This document shows positions 15,821-26,757 of a stretch of DNA of 64,000 nt, piece after piece; within the stretch, counting starts at the first letter, position 1, and each line of letters starts with the position of its first letter. Where the stretch lies: the NCBI GenBank assembly GCA_021432635.1, contig MU270016.1:652324-716323 (forward strand), written 5' to 3'. The notes beneath the pieces were generated by a model, which was not told where the DNA came from, did no database searches, and saw only the letters and a program-made list of their open reading frames with translations. The DNA is from Thozetella sp. PMI_491 (Eukaryota > Ascomycota > Sordariomycetes > Chaetosphaeriales > Chaetosphaeriaceae). Position numbers and translations under genes: made by a program.

Positions 15821-17020
15821 TAGGTGGGGAGTACTGATGCAACTCTGCTCTGAATGAATGGTAGAAGAGTATGGCGCCGTGTATCTTTCTTGGGTCTTGG
15901 CTACGAGATATCAAACATACTGGAGTAATTTACTTGATCCTGCATCGCCTCCGAGTCGCACCAGGGCCAAGTGTGGAGTTTACAAGTTACTTTGCGTCAT
16001 AACAGGGAAAAGGGGGGAATAAAGAACTAGGTGCTGCTAGAGGCACTAGTTCTTTGAGCCAGCAACGGCTGACACACAAGTGGCGGCGGCGCCACAAGGG
16101 CTGTTCTCTCGTTACCCACAAGCCCCATCGGGCCCACAGCGGCCCCACAGGCAAAGCGCCGACCTTACCCAAAACAAAGACGAACCTAACCAAACTCGCA
16201 CCAAAACAAAAAAAAAAAAAAAAAAAAAAAACATACAACACCGGGTATTCGCTGGTCGTCACCGACCCAACTACTAATCCAGCTCTCACTGGCTTATCTA
16301 GGGGAGAGCGGACGGGATCCCGAGTTCTCCAGTGGATATGGTCGTATGTGCTGGAAACAAGCGGCTAGCACCATAATATACTGCAGGTTGTGCCGTAGGG
16401 ATCAGTCCCTGCTACTTCCCGGGACTCCATTTTTGCTGGTAGCTACCGTAAGTGGCCAACATTCGTTCTAAGGCGGCTTTTGTTCAAAATAAATCATAGC
16501 ATAGGAGCATCCCCAACTCAAATAATCCCAATCTTCGTCCGAGTTCCTATTAGTGCAGCAAAAACGTAGTCTAAGCTATGAGGGAAACCCAAGTTTGCAA
16601 CTCAGGGCTAGGGCTACAGTAAAACCCAGGTCTACTATTCGCTTTCGCAGCGATATTAGTGAGGTTTTCAGTATCGTTCAGCACCACGATGACACTCCCT
16701 CCTGGCTAGCCAAGCATAGGCTTGGGTTCTGTGGCGTGATGTCCAACTACCTCGTCTTTGCTGGTGTAGGGAGTGAGGTCGATAGATTCAAGGCTGATGG
16801 GAATAAACAAGCCATAAGTCTGCGGCAGAACGCCCACTTTCTTGAGTGCCACGATATATACAAGTCTTCACAGTAAAAGAAAAGACGTAGCCACATTACA
16901 TAGTTGCTATTCTTGATTCAATGACTATGACATATCTTTGCCGCTTATAAAATATAGCTAAACACAATAGAAAAGTAGTGCAGTACATAATGATATTTAA
17001 CATTGCCCCGCAATAGTTCT
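15821..17020. other. Intergenic right of the PKS cluster
   Basis: No supported gene lies in this 1.2 kb. It holds a long A-run, and its frames (16054-16368, 16080-16277) are translations of that low-complexity tract. The part from 16880 to 17000 is AT-rich. This is a reasonable right border of the polyketide cluster. Confidence 0.5.
16208..16231 (+). repeat. Poly-A tract, 24 nt
   Basis: An uninterrupted run of 24 adenines follows CCAAAAC. It could be a homopolymer microsatellite or the tail of a decayed retroposed copy; I saw no target-site duplication that decides it. Confidence 0.85.
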
Positions 17021-19402
17021 TCAATACCCACTTGTGTGATAGTCTGGAGGCTCTTCTGGGATATATCCCTCGACGTCGACCATTTGACCGGCCGAGTTCT
17101 TGCTTACCCGGCCATCTACTATTGGAGACTTTCCAGGCACTACCGCATTATTCAAAGATTTGCGACGCTTCAAGATTGCCGCGTTTACTGATACCTTCTG
17201 CGACCGCTCCCATAGTAACTGGCGACGGAGCGACTCGGTGAGTTCACTCGCGAGCATATTGCGGCGTGTGGTGCGAGGAGAAAGAGATCGTTGGCCGGAG
17301 GCACCTCGAGTTGGAATTTCTATGGGCTGTGCTGGGAAATTTGGCTCCGTGTCGAGTGTATCGCCTCCTGTAATGCCGGCTCCTACTTCCCCGACAAGGG
17401 GTTTGGTCGTAGCAACACTTATTCGACGAAAGCTCGGCCGTGGTGCCGATGCAGTTAACGAAGATGTCAGTTTTCTATCCATAGTTCACTCGGAATGCGC
17501 CAGCATCGAGCTGATCAATGAGTGCCGTGAAGTTGTATTCTGGTTACCACTGACGCGCGGGAACAGCATAGGATCCTGAAAGCCATTCGACACCTCGATA
17601 CTGCCAGGCTCATCCTCCAAGTCTTCCCAATCTGACTCTTGATCATCATCCTCAACGGCGCTTTCATTTATACTTTCAGATCCGGAAAGCTCGTCACTGA
17701 AAGTGGCTTTAATATGGTCAGTCGAGGTACTGTCACCATAGCTTTGGCGTAACTTCTTCCCTCTTATGCGGGGGGCATCTTCTTGCGACGAGGCATCGTC
17801 GTCACTGTACTGTAACGGCTGCTTTGCCATCTTCAAGATATTACTGTTAGCGCTCGGCGAGCCCTCTCCAGGCGGGTCTCGAACTTTCTCCAAGGGTATC
17901 GATCGTGCAGTGTCGCGTTCGGGTCTCGAAGTATTATGGCCTCCCTGGTGGCCACTCTGGGCCATCTCGTTGTTCACATTGATAGAAGGCTCTGTGGCGC
18001 GTGTTTGGGAGCTTATAGTTAGGATGTCGCTGAAGACAGCCCGAGCCGGCATGACCATCACCGTCCCACTACTTGTACTTCCAGCGACGATGTGTCCGAA
18101 CAAGTTGCCCGTGGAGTCATCATAGACCCAGCTCCCACAGTCGCCGGGGGCCAAAGGCCTGTCTAGTTTCGCGGTGAAAGTATCCATGAAAGTAGCCGAG
18201 CGAGGCAGGCGCGAGTAAGTAGAGTAAGCTGAGAGATGACCCTTCACCCAACCAGCGCTCGCAGTCAGCACAGCAACGGCTGTCTCGCGGGGTTGTGGTT
18301 CGATCCTGGACGCATCGGCCAGTTTAAAAAGCCGGTCGTAGCGAGAATTGGAGTGCGACATGTCTGACTCACTCGCAGCACGTAAGGCAGCAGCAGGGTC
18401 CAAACGGACAAGACAATAGTCCAACTCTCTCGAGGCCATAATGACCTCGCCTATCTTCTCGAGCGGTTCCTCCCGCCCAGGTTCTCCAACGCTCTCTCCG
18501 GAATTTTGTGCTCCGATGTCGCAAAGCTCTATACCGAAATGCGCGTGCTCGGTCTTGGATTTATCCTCCACGGAGTTGGATGTCGATGTGCGAGAGTTGC
18601 CTACCAAGTCGCGGTCCGATATTGAGAGTACAGGGCTCTGGCTGCCAACGCTTGTCGCGTTTACCAAGTCCTCATCTTCCTCCGGATTGTCAGAGTCATC
18701 CAGTCCAGTAATCTCACATTCGCTGTCGTCACCCGAAGCGCCATCCAGAACGGATGGTATAGCATCTTCTTCGCCCATTTGATTGGATAAAAAGTGATTA
18801 ACAGTGAGAAGCATGAGTCCGTTTCCCAGGACGACAACGCCGCCCGCTGTTGCGCTGGCGGCTGCCTCATCTTGAGGGGATTTGAAGAGCAACGATCCGA
18901 TTAGCTGGCCTCTACGACGGGAGAAGACATCGATAGGGCCCATATCGCGGCCGAGCACCGTGGAATGCGTCTCGATGTCGCCAAGATTTCCGATCGGTTT
19001 GAGACCTTTGAACTCGGCAACAAGAGGGCAGTGGCCAATCTCAAAGCCCGGGTGGTCTTGTAATATCTCGCTCCCTTTAATCAACATAAACGAATCTCTC
19101 CGGACAGACTTGTCATCCGAAACAAACATGATCGTTGGCTTCGTCTTCTGGACAGACTTGCCCACCATGAAGAGAGACAGGTTGACAATGCTATCGGAGT
19201 CGTGGAGTTTGTCGCTATTATCCGCCAAATGCTTGATGACCCTTGGGCAGATGACTTTTGTAAATTCGTCGCGTGCTGGCCCGATAGCCTCCCAGCACTC
19301 AATCCGTCCTCGCAAGCCTCCCAAGCCCAGAGACCCGAGATGGCGGCCCGTCGAGGAAGCAGCATGGGCCCAAACCTTCTTCTCGGAGAAAATCCCGCCC
19401 AT
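17021..19402 (-). CDS. Trypsin-like protein with DUF3295-like C-terminal tail
   Basis: The N-terminal 430 residues look like a PA-clan serine-protease fold with a plausible triad: His in LLTVNHFL, Asp in LDYCLVRLD, Ser in APGDCGSWVYD. An acidic low-complexity stretch (about 230-300) sits inside the domain. The C-terminal 200 residues are acidic and Ser-rich (DDDQESDWEDLEDEPGS), then contain SRHSLISSMLAHS and, after 17432, TRRNMLASELTESLRRQLLW, which I recognise from the fungal DUF3295 family. The first frame ends with TGA at 17488-17486, and the same frame reopens immediately. A 57-nt intron 17489-17433 (donor gtgaac, acceptor gag) would remove the stop and keep the frame, giving about 773 aa. 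Otherwise the gene carries a nonsense change. It diverges from the gene at 19827. The function is unknown; protease activity is only inferred. Confidence 0.75.
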
Positions 19403-19826
19403 TTCTGGATGGTTACTGCTTATTAGGATGCCGCATCTTTGGGTGGGAGAGACGAATGCCCGGCGTGAATGAGGCTGTAGCAGCCATTCCCACTTCTGAG
19501 AGGACGATGTGCAAGGACCAGTTCCGGGAGGGGGCGGGCGCAGTTACTCCAACCAAACACTTTGTTGGAGGCTAAGCTGCCGAATCATTGCCGTCGGCGC
19601 CAGTCACGAGTTACCGCTAGCTTGGGGACCCGCGTGACCTTCCTCGTCTTCGAATCGATTGGCCGCGGACCCACTACCTGAGATCTCAGCCTCGTACGGC
19701 CAGGCAGTGTCAAGAGGCGCGAGAACATCGCTAAGCGCGTGCCGTACCAATAGCTCCAAGATAAAATAGCTGTGGTAGATGGTCTGTTAGCTACCAGAAC
19801 CGAGACCATATAAACATCACAAGACG
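19403..19826. promoter_or_regulatory. Divergent intergenic region
   Basis: These 424 bp lie between the head-to-head starts of the protease-like gene and the anchored unknown protein and presumably hold both promoters. No specific motif was recognised. Confidence 0.45.
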
Positions 19827-20937
19827 ATGCAGCATCTCAACGATAAACTGTGGCTGGAACGAGATCGGAATGGGACAACGGGAGCGACACTGGTCGCGAA
19901 GCTATTCGAGCCTTGCGGACCTGCTCATATTGAAGATCAAGCCGCTGTGGCGTACAGCGAGTATTATTTCTCACGATGCAAGGAGTTCCTCACCGATGGC
20001 GGCAGACATGTCTCTGTGCGAAAGCACTCCGATATCGTCCGCATCACTCACATGATTCTTAGCGATCAAAACAAGGGCGAGATCCGAGCGAAGATAGAAA
20101 GGTGCGAGGCAACTGGGTCGACAGTGTGCCATCCGGGAGTTGCCGATGCGTCTATCCATCTATGCGCGAGTCTGCTGGCCTTAGTCGACATTGGTTATCA
20201 CGAATTCCGAGCCTCTGGGCGCCTCCCTGTCGAGTGGATAGATGGAAGTCTAAGGCAGTTCCTAGCCGGGCACTTCGCTCCACAAGAAGAGCTCAAGGCA
20301 GACAAGTCGAGGATGGAGAAGCTCTTCACGGGCCGCAATCTGTCCCGTATCTCCGGTATCAAGATCAAGTGGACAAGTAACTTGTTTAATCACTTACTTC
20401 TTGCTGACGATGACAAGTCCGTCTTCATCTTCCACCATGCAAATTTTCTCGAGCTTCAGAGCCAGTACGTTCTCGTTCCGTTGATGGATTGGGTACCTAC
20501 AGAGCCCCCCTGTGCTAACCGACCATTCCAGCATGGAGCATCCGCTCTTCCCAACCAGCTTTATTGAGGAAACAATTCGAACGCTTGCCCTACTGTTCCC
20601 CCAAAATGACTACAAAACACGAGCATGGGTCACGGCCCTCGCGAAAACGACACAGATCGACCAAGGCATTATCAGTTGTGGCAGTTTGCGGGCTCAAGAC
20701 CGCCGGTTCGAGCGCTTCTCAGTCTGGCATGATCGTCTGGTCATCTTAAAACAAGCGTTCGACGACCCAAGCCCCAAGACGCTGGGCCAGTGGTGGAGGG
20801 ACCGGCGCAATGGTGTACAGTGGTACACATTCTGGGTTGCCGTACTTGTGCTCACGCTCACCATTTTCTTCGGCGCTGTGCAGAGTGTTGAGGGCGCGCT
20901 TCAGGTATATCTAGCATATAAAGGATTGGAAAATTGA
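19827..20937 (+). CDS. Uncharacterised protein with C-terminal membrane anchor
   Basis: Two exons (19827-20464, 20532-20937) separated by a 67-nt intron give about 347 aa. I recognise it as a kind of hypothetical protein common in ascomycetes but know no function for it. Visible features are an N-terminal KLWLERDRNG start, SVFIFHHANFLE before the splice, a conserved-looking TLGQWWRDRRNGVQWYTFW segment, and one C-terminal transmembrane helix (WVAVLVLTLTIFFGAVQSVE) followed by a short tail. The bulk of the protein would face the cytosol if tail-anchored; no signal peptide is seen. Its divergent pairing with the protease-like gene suggests shared control, which is inference. Confidence 0.72.
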
Positions 20938-22065
20938 TGGCTCGCGAGATATGATCCCGAACTTAGCCCTGGTCGCAAGACATTCAAAGGGACGCTTTCC
21001 ATATTCTCTCTGTCCCCGTGGTCCCTACATGAACTCAAGAACGCCCCGACACTTGGGTGGACTCGGTCAGTAATACTTCCATGTTCACGAGGTCTCCGTG
21101 GCCAGCCGTGACGCTGGGGGGATTGGGGGCTACTACGATGGACAAGGAGGCCTAGGCTCTGAGAGACAGGGGCATAGCTGTCAAGGAACCACGTTCAGGA
21201 AGAATGCCAATATTCTGCAGAGTTTGTCGGCATCTGCAGGAAGACCTGGATGGGGTGAATGAGCGGCGTATTAGGATGAACGGCAAATTCTACAACTACG
21301 TAGCATAGTGGACGCGCGGTTGGCGGCAGGCTATTCCCATAGGCAACAATGTGTTGGCAGGTTGGAGGTAGTTGCATCATTACCTGGTCACCTTGTGCGC
21401 CCAAGCACGCCGTGAAGAGTCCAACGTCCACCGCTTCGACCCACCGGGTCTCCATTATTAGACGACCACATGGGCTCTTTTTGGTCCCATCACTGCATCT
21501 AAGCGGGGCTATGGAGCTTGGCCAAGCCGTACCAATGCTGACATAGCTTCCTTACGGTCTGCTTGCTTTCTCTATGCTAGCGCTGACGACCACCGCTTCA
21601 CAACCTCTATGGAGGCAAGATCTAGGCTTGTTACGGACCTAAACGGGCCTCGAGCCAATAATCCCTTTATCTCCCATTTTCCATTCGACGCCTTGTAAAC
21701 GCGCCCGTATGGCCCAGCAGTTCAGCTCCTCACTTCCCGGAACAAATGCCCTTGCTGTAGAACTCTGGAGGCGGTACCGTATGCTAGCGCTTACATTATT
21801 CAGCATCCGTCTGGCTTCTGAAACGCACCCTAAAGCCGTGGAGGCGGCTAGCCGTCCCCTATTTGTTACGTTCAAGACCGAAAACATTCTCACGTTCCCC
21901 GCATAAATCCCCGTCCCTACACAAGCGCCTTCCCGGCACCTCTATCCGTCCCTACGTCTTCCGCCTTGGAATCCGATCGTTGTTGCCTCCCCCTTGCCCT
22001 TCCTCGAGATTCCTAGTTGTCAAGCTAGACAAATCCAGAAGAACATTTCGAGGAAACACACAACG
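20938..22065. other. Intergenic, promoter side of the glycosyltransferase
   Basis: No supported gene in 1128 bp. The 160 bp before 22066 are CT-rich and end in ACAACG directly before the ATG, a good fungal start context. Short frames at 21195-21455 and 21639-21906 have no family features. Confidence 0.5.
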
Positions 22066-23439
22066 ATGGCTCCTGCCGCCAGTCCAGCAAGCGCCGCCAG
22101 CGGTAAGCCCGTCGTGGTTATGATCGCTTTCCCAGCCACGGGACATACGCAGGGGACGATTCAGATGTCAGAGTACCTAGCGAAACGGGGATACGACATC
22201 TATCACATTGGCGGTTCAGCGTTCAAGGAAAAGATCCAGCAACAAGGTGTGGAGTATTTCGAGAACGACCACGATGTAGACGCAGCATTTGCGAAGGCAC
22301 AAGGACTCTTCGGCCTCGACTCCCTTCTGAGTAGCATGAAACACTTGTTCCTGGACGTAACACCCAAAGCCTACCGCCTCCTGAAGGATGTTCTAGCGCT
22401 CGTGAAGAAGCGACACCCGCAACAAGAGGTCGTCATCTGGCATGAATGCATGGCCGGGGGGCTTCTTCCGTTCTACTACGGGGCCCCGTTGCCCGAGGGT
22501 TACGACAAACTCCCCCGAGTCGTCAACTTCCAATCGTCAATCGTCACTGACCGAAGCGACGAGGTGTTCCCGTTTGGCATGGGACTCCCTCCCGTGTCCA
22601 ACGACCAGGAACGAGCCAAATGCAAGGGAGCGTGGGATGGCTTTATCGGGGCCCTCGCTTCCGTCACCGACTATGCCAACGATATCTACAAAGCCCTGGG
22701 CGCAACCGAGGAGATGAAAGAGAACATCTTTTGCAGAGTTATGACTATCGGCGACGTTACTGTTTTCCCATATAGCCAGAGCCTTGAGTTCCCGCGCAAC
22801 CACTTCCGATTCAAGGCAAGATTTGTTGGGACGTTCGCAAAAGAATCAATCCGCCACGACCAAAGCTATCCGTCCTGGCTAGCAGAGATCCAAGCCAATA
22901 GTGCAGTCCCGACTGGCTCGCCGGGGAGGAAGAAGATTGTCTTTGTAAGCCAAGGCACTGCGTGCTTGAACTATGAAGAGCTTATTCTTCCCACTATTCG
23001 AATACTCAAGGACCGAGTCGACGTCCTCGTTATCGCGGCTCTTGGGGCCCGCGGGGCGAAGCTTCCTGATGGCTTTGATATTCCCAGCAATGCAAGAGTC
23101 GCGGACTATGTTCCATACGAAGCCATTCTCCCGCATGCCGACGTTTTTGTGTCTAATGCCGGGTTTGGCGGCTACCTGCACGGTGTTATGAGCGGTGTTC
23201 CCATGGTTTTGGCAGGTACTGAAGCCGATAAGGCAGATGTGTGCCAGCGCGCCGAGCATGCGGGTGTGGCTATCAATATGCGCACACAAAAGCCGACGGA
23301 AGAAGCTCTGGGTATTGCCGTCGAGACGATATTCACCGATCCAAAGTACAAGGCACGAGCTGTGGAGCTGATGGAGGAGAATGTGGCTCTGGATGGCCTA
23401 GCGACTGCTGAGAAGCATATCCTGGGCACTGCTGAGTGA
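22066..23439 (+). CDS. GT1-family UDP-glycosyltransferase
   Basis: A single exon of 457 aa. The frame is open farther upstream (from 21994), but the Met at 22066 has a good context and is followed by the usual Rossmann start VVVMIAFPATGHTQGTIQMS. The N-terminal acceptor-binding half includes VIWHECMAGGLLPFYYGAPL. The C-terminal nucleotide-sugar half includes KIVFVSQGTACLNYEEL, VADYVPYEAILPHADVFVSN, AGFGGYLHGVMSGVPMVLAG and TEADKADVCQRAEHAGVAIN, matching the GT-B/UGT pattern in which the His- or Gly-rich loop contacts the sugar nucleotide. Related enzymes glycosylate small lipophilic molecules, including polyketides. It lies 6 kb from the methyltransferase with two unrelated genes between, so a role in the cluster is possible but unproven. 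Confidence 0.88.
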   Translation: MAPAASPASAASGKPVVVMIAFPATGHTQGTIQMSEYLAKRGYDIYHIGGSAFKEKIQQQGVEYFENDHDVDAAFAKAQGLFGLDSLLSSMKHLFLDVTPKAYRLLKDVLALVKKRHPQQEVVIWHECMAGGLLPFYYGAPLPEGYDKLPRVVNFQSSIVTDRSDEVFPFGMGLPPVSNDQERAKCKGAWDGFIGALASVTDYANDIYKALGATEEMKENIFCRVMTIGDVTVFPYSQSLEFPRNHFRFKARFVGTFAKESIRHDQSYPSWLAEIQANSAVPTGSPGRKKIVFVSQGTACLNYEELILPTIRILKDRVDVLVIAALGARGAKLPDGFDIPSNARVADYVPYEAILPHADVFVSNAGFGGYLHGVMSGVPMVLAGTEADKADVCQRAEHAGVAINMRTQKPTEEALGIAVETIFTDPKYKARAVELMEENVALDGLATAEKHILGTAE

Positions 23440-24356
23440 ATAAGGTGCTTCTCTGGAGAACAGGAGCGGGCGATATGGTCTGTCTGGTCAGTCCTGAAAA
23501 CCCGATAATGGGATATGTGCTGTACTTCAGCACGACTGCGATATTAGGACCGGAATCAGTAAAACGCATAGCTATACCATACTGCCACGATTGTCATCCA
23601 CCCCCTGTGTCTTTGTTAGCTTGATACCATATAATGACCTGCCGGATTTGATGACTTAGAAGCCAAGTAACGGTCCCGTAGGTTCGTTAGCTATTTAGCT
23701 CACTACTGGCCATTTCGGCCTAGTGTTTGCCGTTTTGATGAGTTTCTGGCCATGAGACCGAGTCAAACCGCGGAGTATTACGATATTAGTAAAGAGTATT
23801 GCTACGGAGTCCTGCACGGCGAAGCAATACAGGGTGTGCCAGTGAGAGAAGGGGTACTCTAGCACGCCTGCTAAAGAGGCCCATAGATATCATTCACACT
23901 GAGACGAATTTATGTAACCGGTTATTAAACGGTGTAGTTAGTCTATACGATTTTACTCGTGATTTAGAATCATGTAGATAATTCGGGGCTGTGCCTAATG
24001 TAAATGAGTGGTAATTTTGTGCCTCGAAGAGTAGCTGATCCCCTTACATAATCATTTAGCACGCTTGAGATCAAATATATGTCCAAACAGCTTTAGAATA
24101 GTGTCGTACAATATATATATATATATACTGCACTATGACCAGAAGGTGATATTGGATTCAATTTTGCCGATTTGGCATGGCCGTACCTTGTACGGCAAAT
24201 AGTATGATACCCACGAATCTATTCGATTTATTGATCCTCTTCTCATATCTAAAAACCATTATACCGCGGCAGGTCAGCTGCTAATATCGCGGATCCAGGA
24301 GGAGCACGCGGTTGAAGAACAAAAACGGTTGCCAACCGAATGCCAAAATATATAAA
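23440..24356. other. AT-rich intergenic region
   Basis: This separates the glycosyltransferase and P450 genes, which converge on it. It is AT-rich with no open frame of interest and includes a TA microsatellite at 24111-24127. The many TA dinucleotides would fit decayed repeat sequence, but I recognise no element. Confidence 0.45.
24111..24127. repeat. AT dinucleotide microsatellite
   Basis: Seventeen bases of alternating A and T are visible directly. Confidence 0.9.
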
Positions 24357-25965
24357 TCAAAGCTTTCTATCTTTGACATGCACTTTGAGCGGCGGTTTCT
24401 CCCAGAGAGCAAAGATTCGCTGGTTATACCAGTCGCTACAGCTCTCGTCCAGCTCCAAGTCAAAGTTAAAGAGTATCTTCGCCATAATGATGCGCATCTC
24501 ATGATAGGCAAGATTTCGGCCAATGCAATCTCGAGGTCCGAAGCTGAAAGGCTTGTGAACCTCGCGTTGATCATGATAGAAAGGTGATCTCGGATCTGCT
24601 GTCGCCTCCGGGAGCCATCGCTCTGGTACGTATTCTCGCGCCCTATGAAAATTGTTTTCGGATGTGTAGGCTGAGAGATGGTGGACTCCTACTGTGGTCT
24701 AGGCTTCCGGTTAGTCGTCTCCTATCTCTCTATGGGGGTACTATGGTGGGACAGAGACTCACATTCGGCGGCATGGTAAGGCCGCAAACCTCCATCGCTG
24801 AGCTACTAGGGACACTTCGGGAAAGAGCTATCGGGACTGGAGGGAACAGCCGCAGTCCCTCTTCGAGGCATGCAATCATATAAGGCAGCTTCGCGCGGGC
24901 TTCGGTGAAAGTGATCTCATCGTCTGACGCAAACGCGCCGCGAACTTCCCGAGTCGCCCTTTCCAGGGTATGAGGGTTCTTCAGCAGGAAATACGTGGCG
25001 CCGCTCAGGAGCGTAGCAGTGGTCTCGGATCCAGCTACCATCAAGAGATCCGAATTGATGATTAGTTCCTGGTCGCTCAGCTGGTGCTCCTGTCCGCGCG
25101 ACCGCAAGAAGTAGTCCATAAAGTCTCCTCGGTCCGGTTGCTTCCGGGCCGTGAGACGGCCCATAGCGAGCTTCTCCACGTTGGCCAGATGGGCCGCCTT
25201 CGATTTCCGCATCACAGGGCCCAGGAACAGCAGGATGATGCCCCCTAGGATCTTAGAGGCACCAATCAGGACGAAAACAGGGGCAACAACCAGGATCTTT
25301 TCGATATTCTCGATCCAGGCGTTGGACTGTCCGCTCTCTAGGCCATGGAGCGACTCACCATAGGCCAAATCGGCAATCAAGTCGAACGTAGTCAGGTTGT
25401 ACCAGCGCACCATGTTGGTCCACTCGCCTGCCTTTGAAACTTCTCGTAGACGCTGAATCAGGAGGTCTATATAGACTCGAATCAGCGGCTCCTGTTGGGT
25501 GAGGGCCTTATCCGAGAAAGCCGGCAGCATGGCGCGTCGGTATCGAAAGTGGTCCTTTGCGTTGGACGAAATAATCTGTCTAGGGTCCATATGCACACCA
25601 GGGGGGTAGTACTTGGGGAACTCGGCATGCCCGTGGCCGTAGATGTCCTTCCACGCCTGAGGGCTTGTGAAGTACACTTCATCCGCCGACAATCGCATCA
25701 CCTCGCCGTATTTGGTATGGAGGTCGCGAATCGCGAATTCTGAGCGACCGCGTACCATATGCCATTTCCTCAATACGGGGAACGCAATCCATAGTCGTGG
25801 CCCTGGTATGTTGCGCAACGGGTGGGAATAGAGGTTATAGATGATTGTGCAGCATTCTTTGACAAGAGCGAAAGAAATGAACAAAAAGAAAACTTTTCCG
25901 ATGCCATGCCAAGTATTGAGCTGGTAAGCTTCAATCCTGCTGCCTATCTCGTGGAGAATAGCCAT
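24357..25965 (-). CDS. Cytochrome P450 monooxygenase
   Basis: Two exons (25965-24763, 24698-24357) joined at a 64-nt intron (gtgagt...tag) give about 514 aa, a normal fungal P450 length. An N-terminal membrane helix (VFFLFISFALV) is followed by a proline-rich hinge (NIPGPRLWIAFP), the I-helix AGSETTATLL, the K-helix ExxR in EEGLRLFPPVP, the PERW segment after the splice, and the heme loop FSFGPRDCIGRNLAYHE with the Cys ligand. The C-terminus is FALWEKPPLKV. This resembles the isotrichodermin C-15 hydroxylase-like group of fungal secondary-metabolism P450s. It acts at the ER with a P450 reductase. The substrate is unknown. A ruined related P450 lies just upstream at 26758-28108, so the locus once held two. 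Confidence 0.93.
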
Positions 25966-26757
25966 TTTGGCGTCTGTAGAAGGTCAGGCGTCGGTAGGAA
26001 GGTGTGCCGATAGGTCAATTCGAGGGCCGGGACGAGGAAATATTTAAACCGTTTCTCGGCCAGCATTACTTTCGTATCTCTGTGGAGCCTGCCATAGCAC
26101 GAGTAAGTGCGAAGGAGGTGCATAAAGTCGTGTCGATCCCGGGGTGGATAGCCGCGCACGTAGCGCATCTGCACCCCTGCAACAGGCCGTCTACGACTCT
26201 GAGCGGGTGACATGGACTTACTCCGTCCACGGTGCCGTTGTGGAAGTCCAATGAACGACTTGCGACCACCACCAGCGGCAATGTCGGGGCAATCGTGGGA
26301 CCCGGGTCTGGACCGAATACGCGGGCGCGACGCAAATGGTCACTGCCGATCCTTGGCCGAATCCTAGTCTATAGCTGATTGGCTTTTCGCTTGGCCATGC
26401 TATCTACCACATACGGTTGCGGGTCCCCATGCGACGTTCGTTCTCGGTCTCGGTCTCGGTCTTCCAATTAAGAGCCCGCCTTTAGCCAAGCATTCATCCT
26501 AGGCAAGCCCAGAGTTGGGTTCGTGCTGCGATTACGGTTTTTGCTATAGGCCGCAGGAAGTAAAGGCGGGGCCGATCAGGATCAATTAGGGGTTCGTCAT
26601 AGGGGGGAAACTAGCCCTATATTAGAGGTAAAGGCCCTGGTGACTCGACTAAGGGGGTAGATAAACAGCACAACCCCTCTCAGCTTAACGTTTATCTTAC
26701 TGAGACTAACTGGAAGTAACTTCGACTCCTCTATAACCACCGATCTAACTCAAATTG
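25966..26757. other. Intergenic upstream of the P450
   Basis: These 792 bp hold the intact P450 promoter and then the tail side of the P450 pseudogene. Short frames at 25944-26335 lack family features. A small inverted repeat of about 11 bp (near 26473 and 26559) and a triple TCGGTC run near 26450 are the only structure noticed. Confidence 0.4.

Noticed and set aside
16054-16368. Lys-rich frame
   Set aside because: A translation of the poly-A tract and flanking low-complexity sequence.
23172-23429. Minus-strand frame within the glycosyltransferase
   Set aside because: A shadow of the intact 457-aa coding frame.
26470-26572. Inverted repeat around CCCGCCTTTA / TAAAGGCGGG as a possible MITE or terminator
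   Set aside because: The arms are only about 11 bp, with no target duplication and no adjacent gene end.
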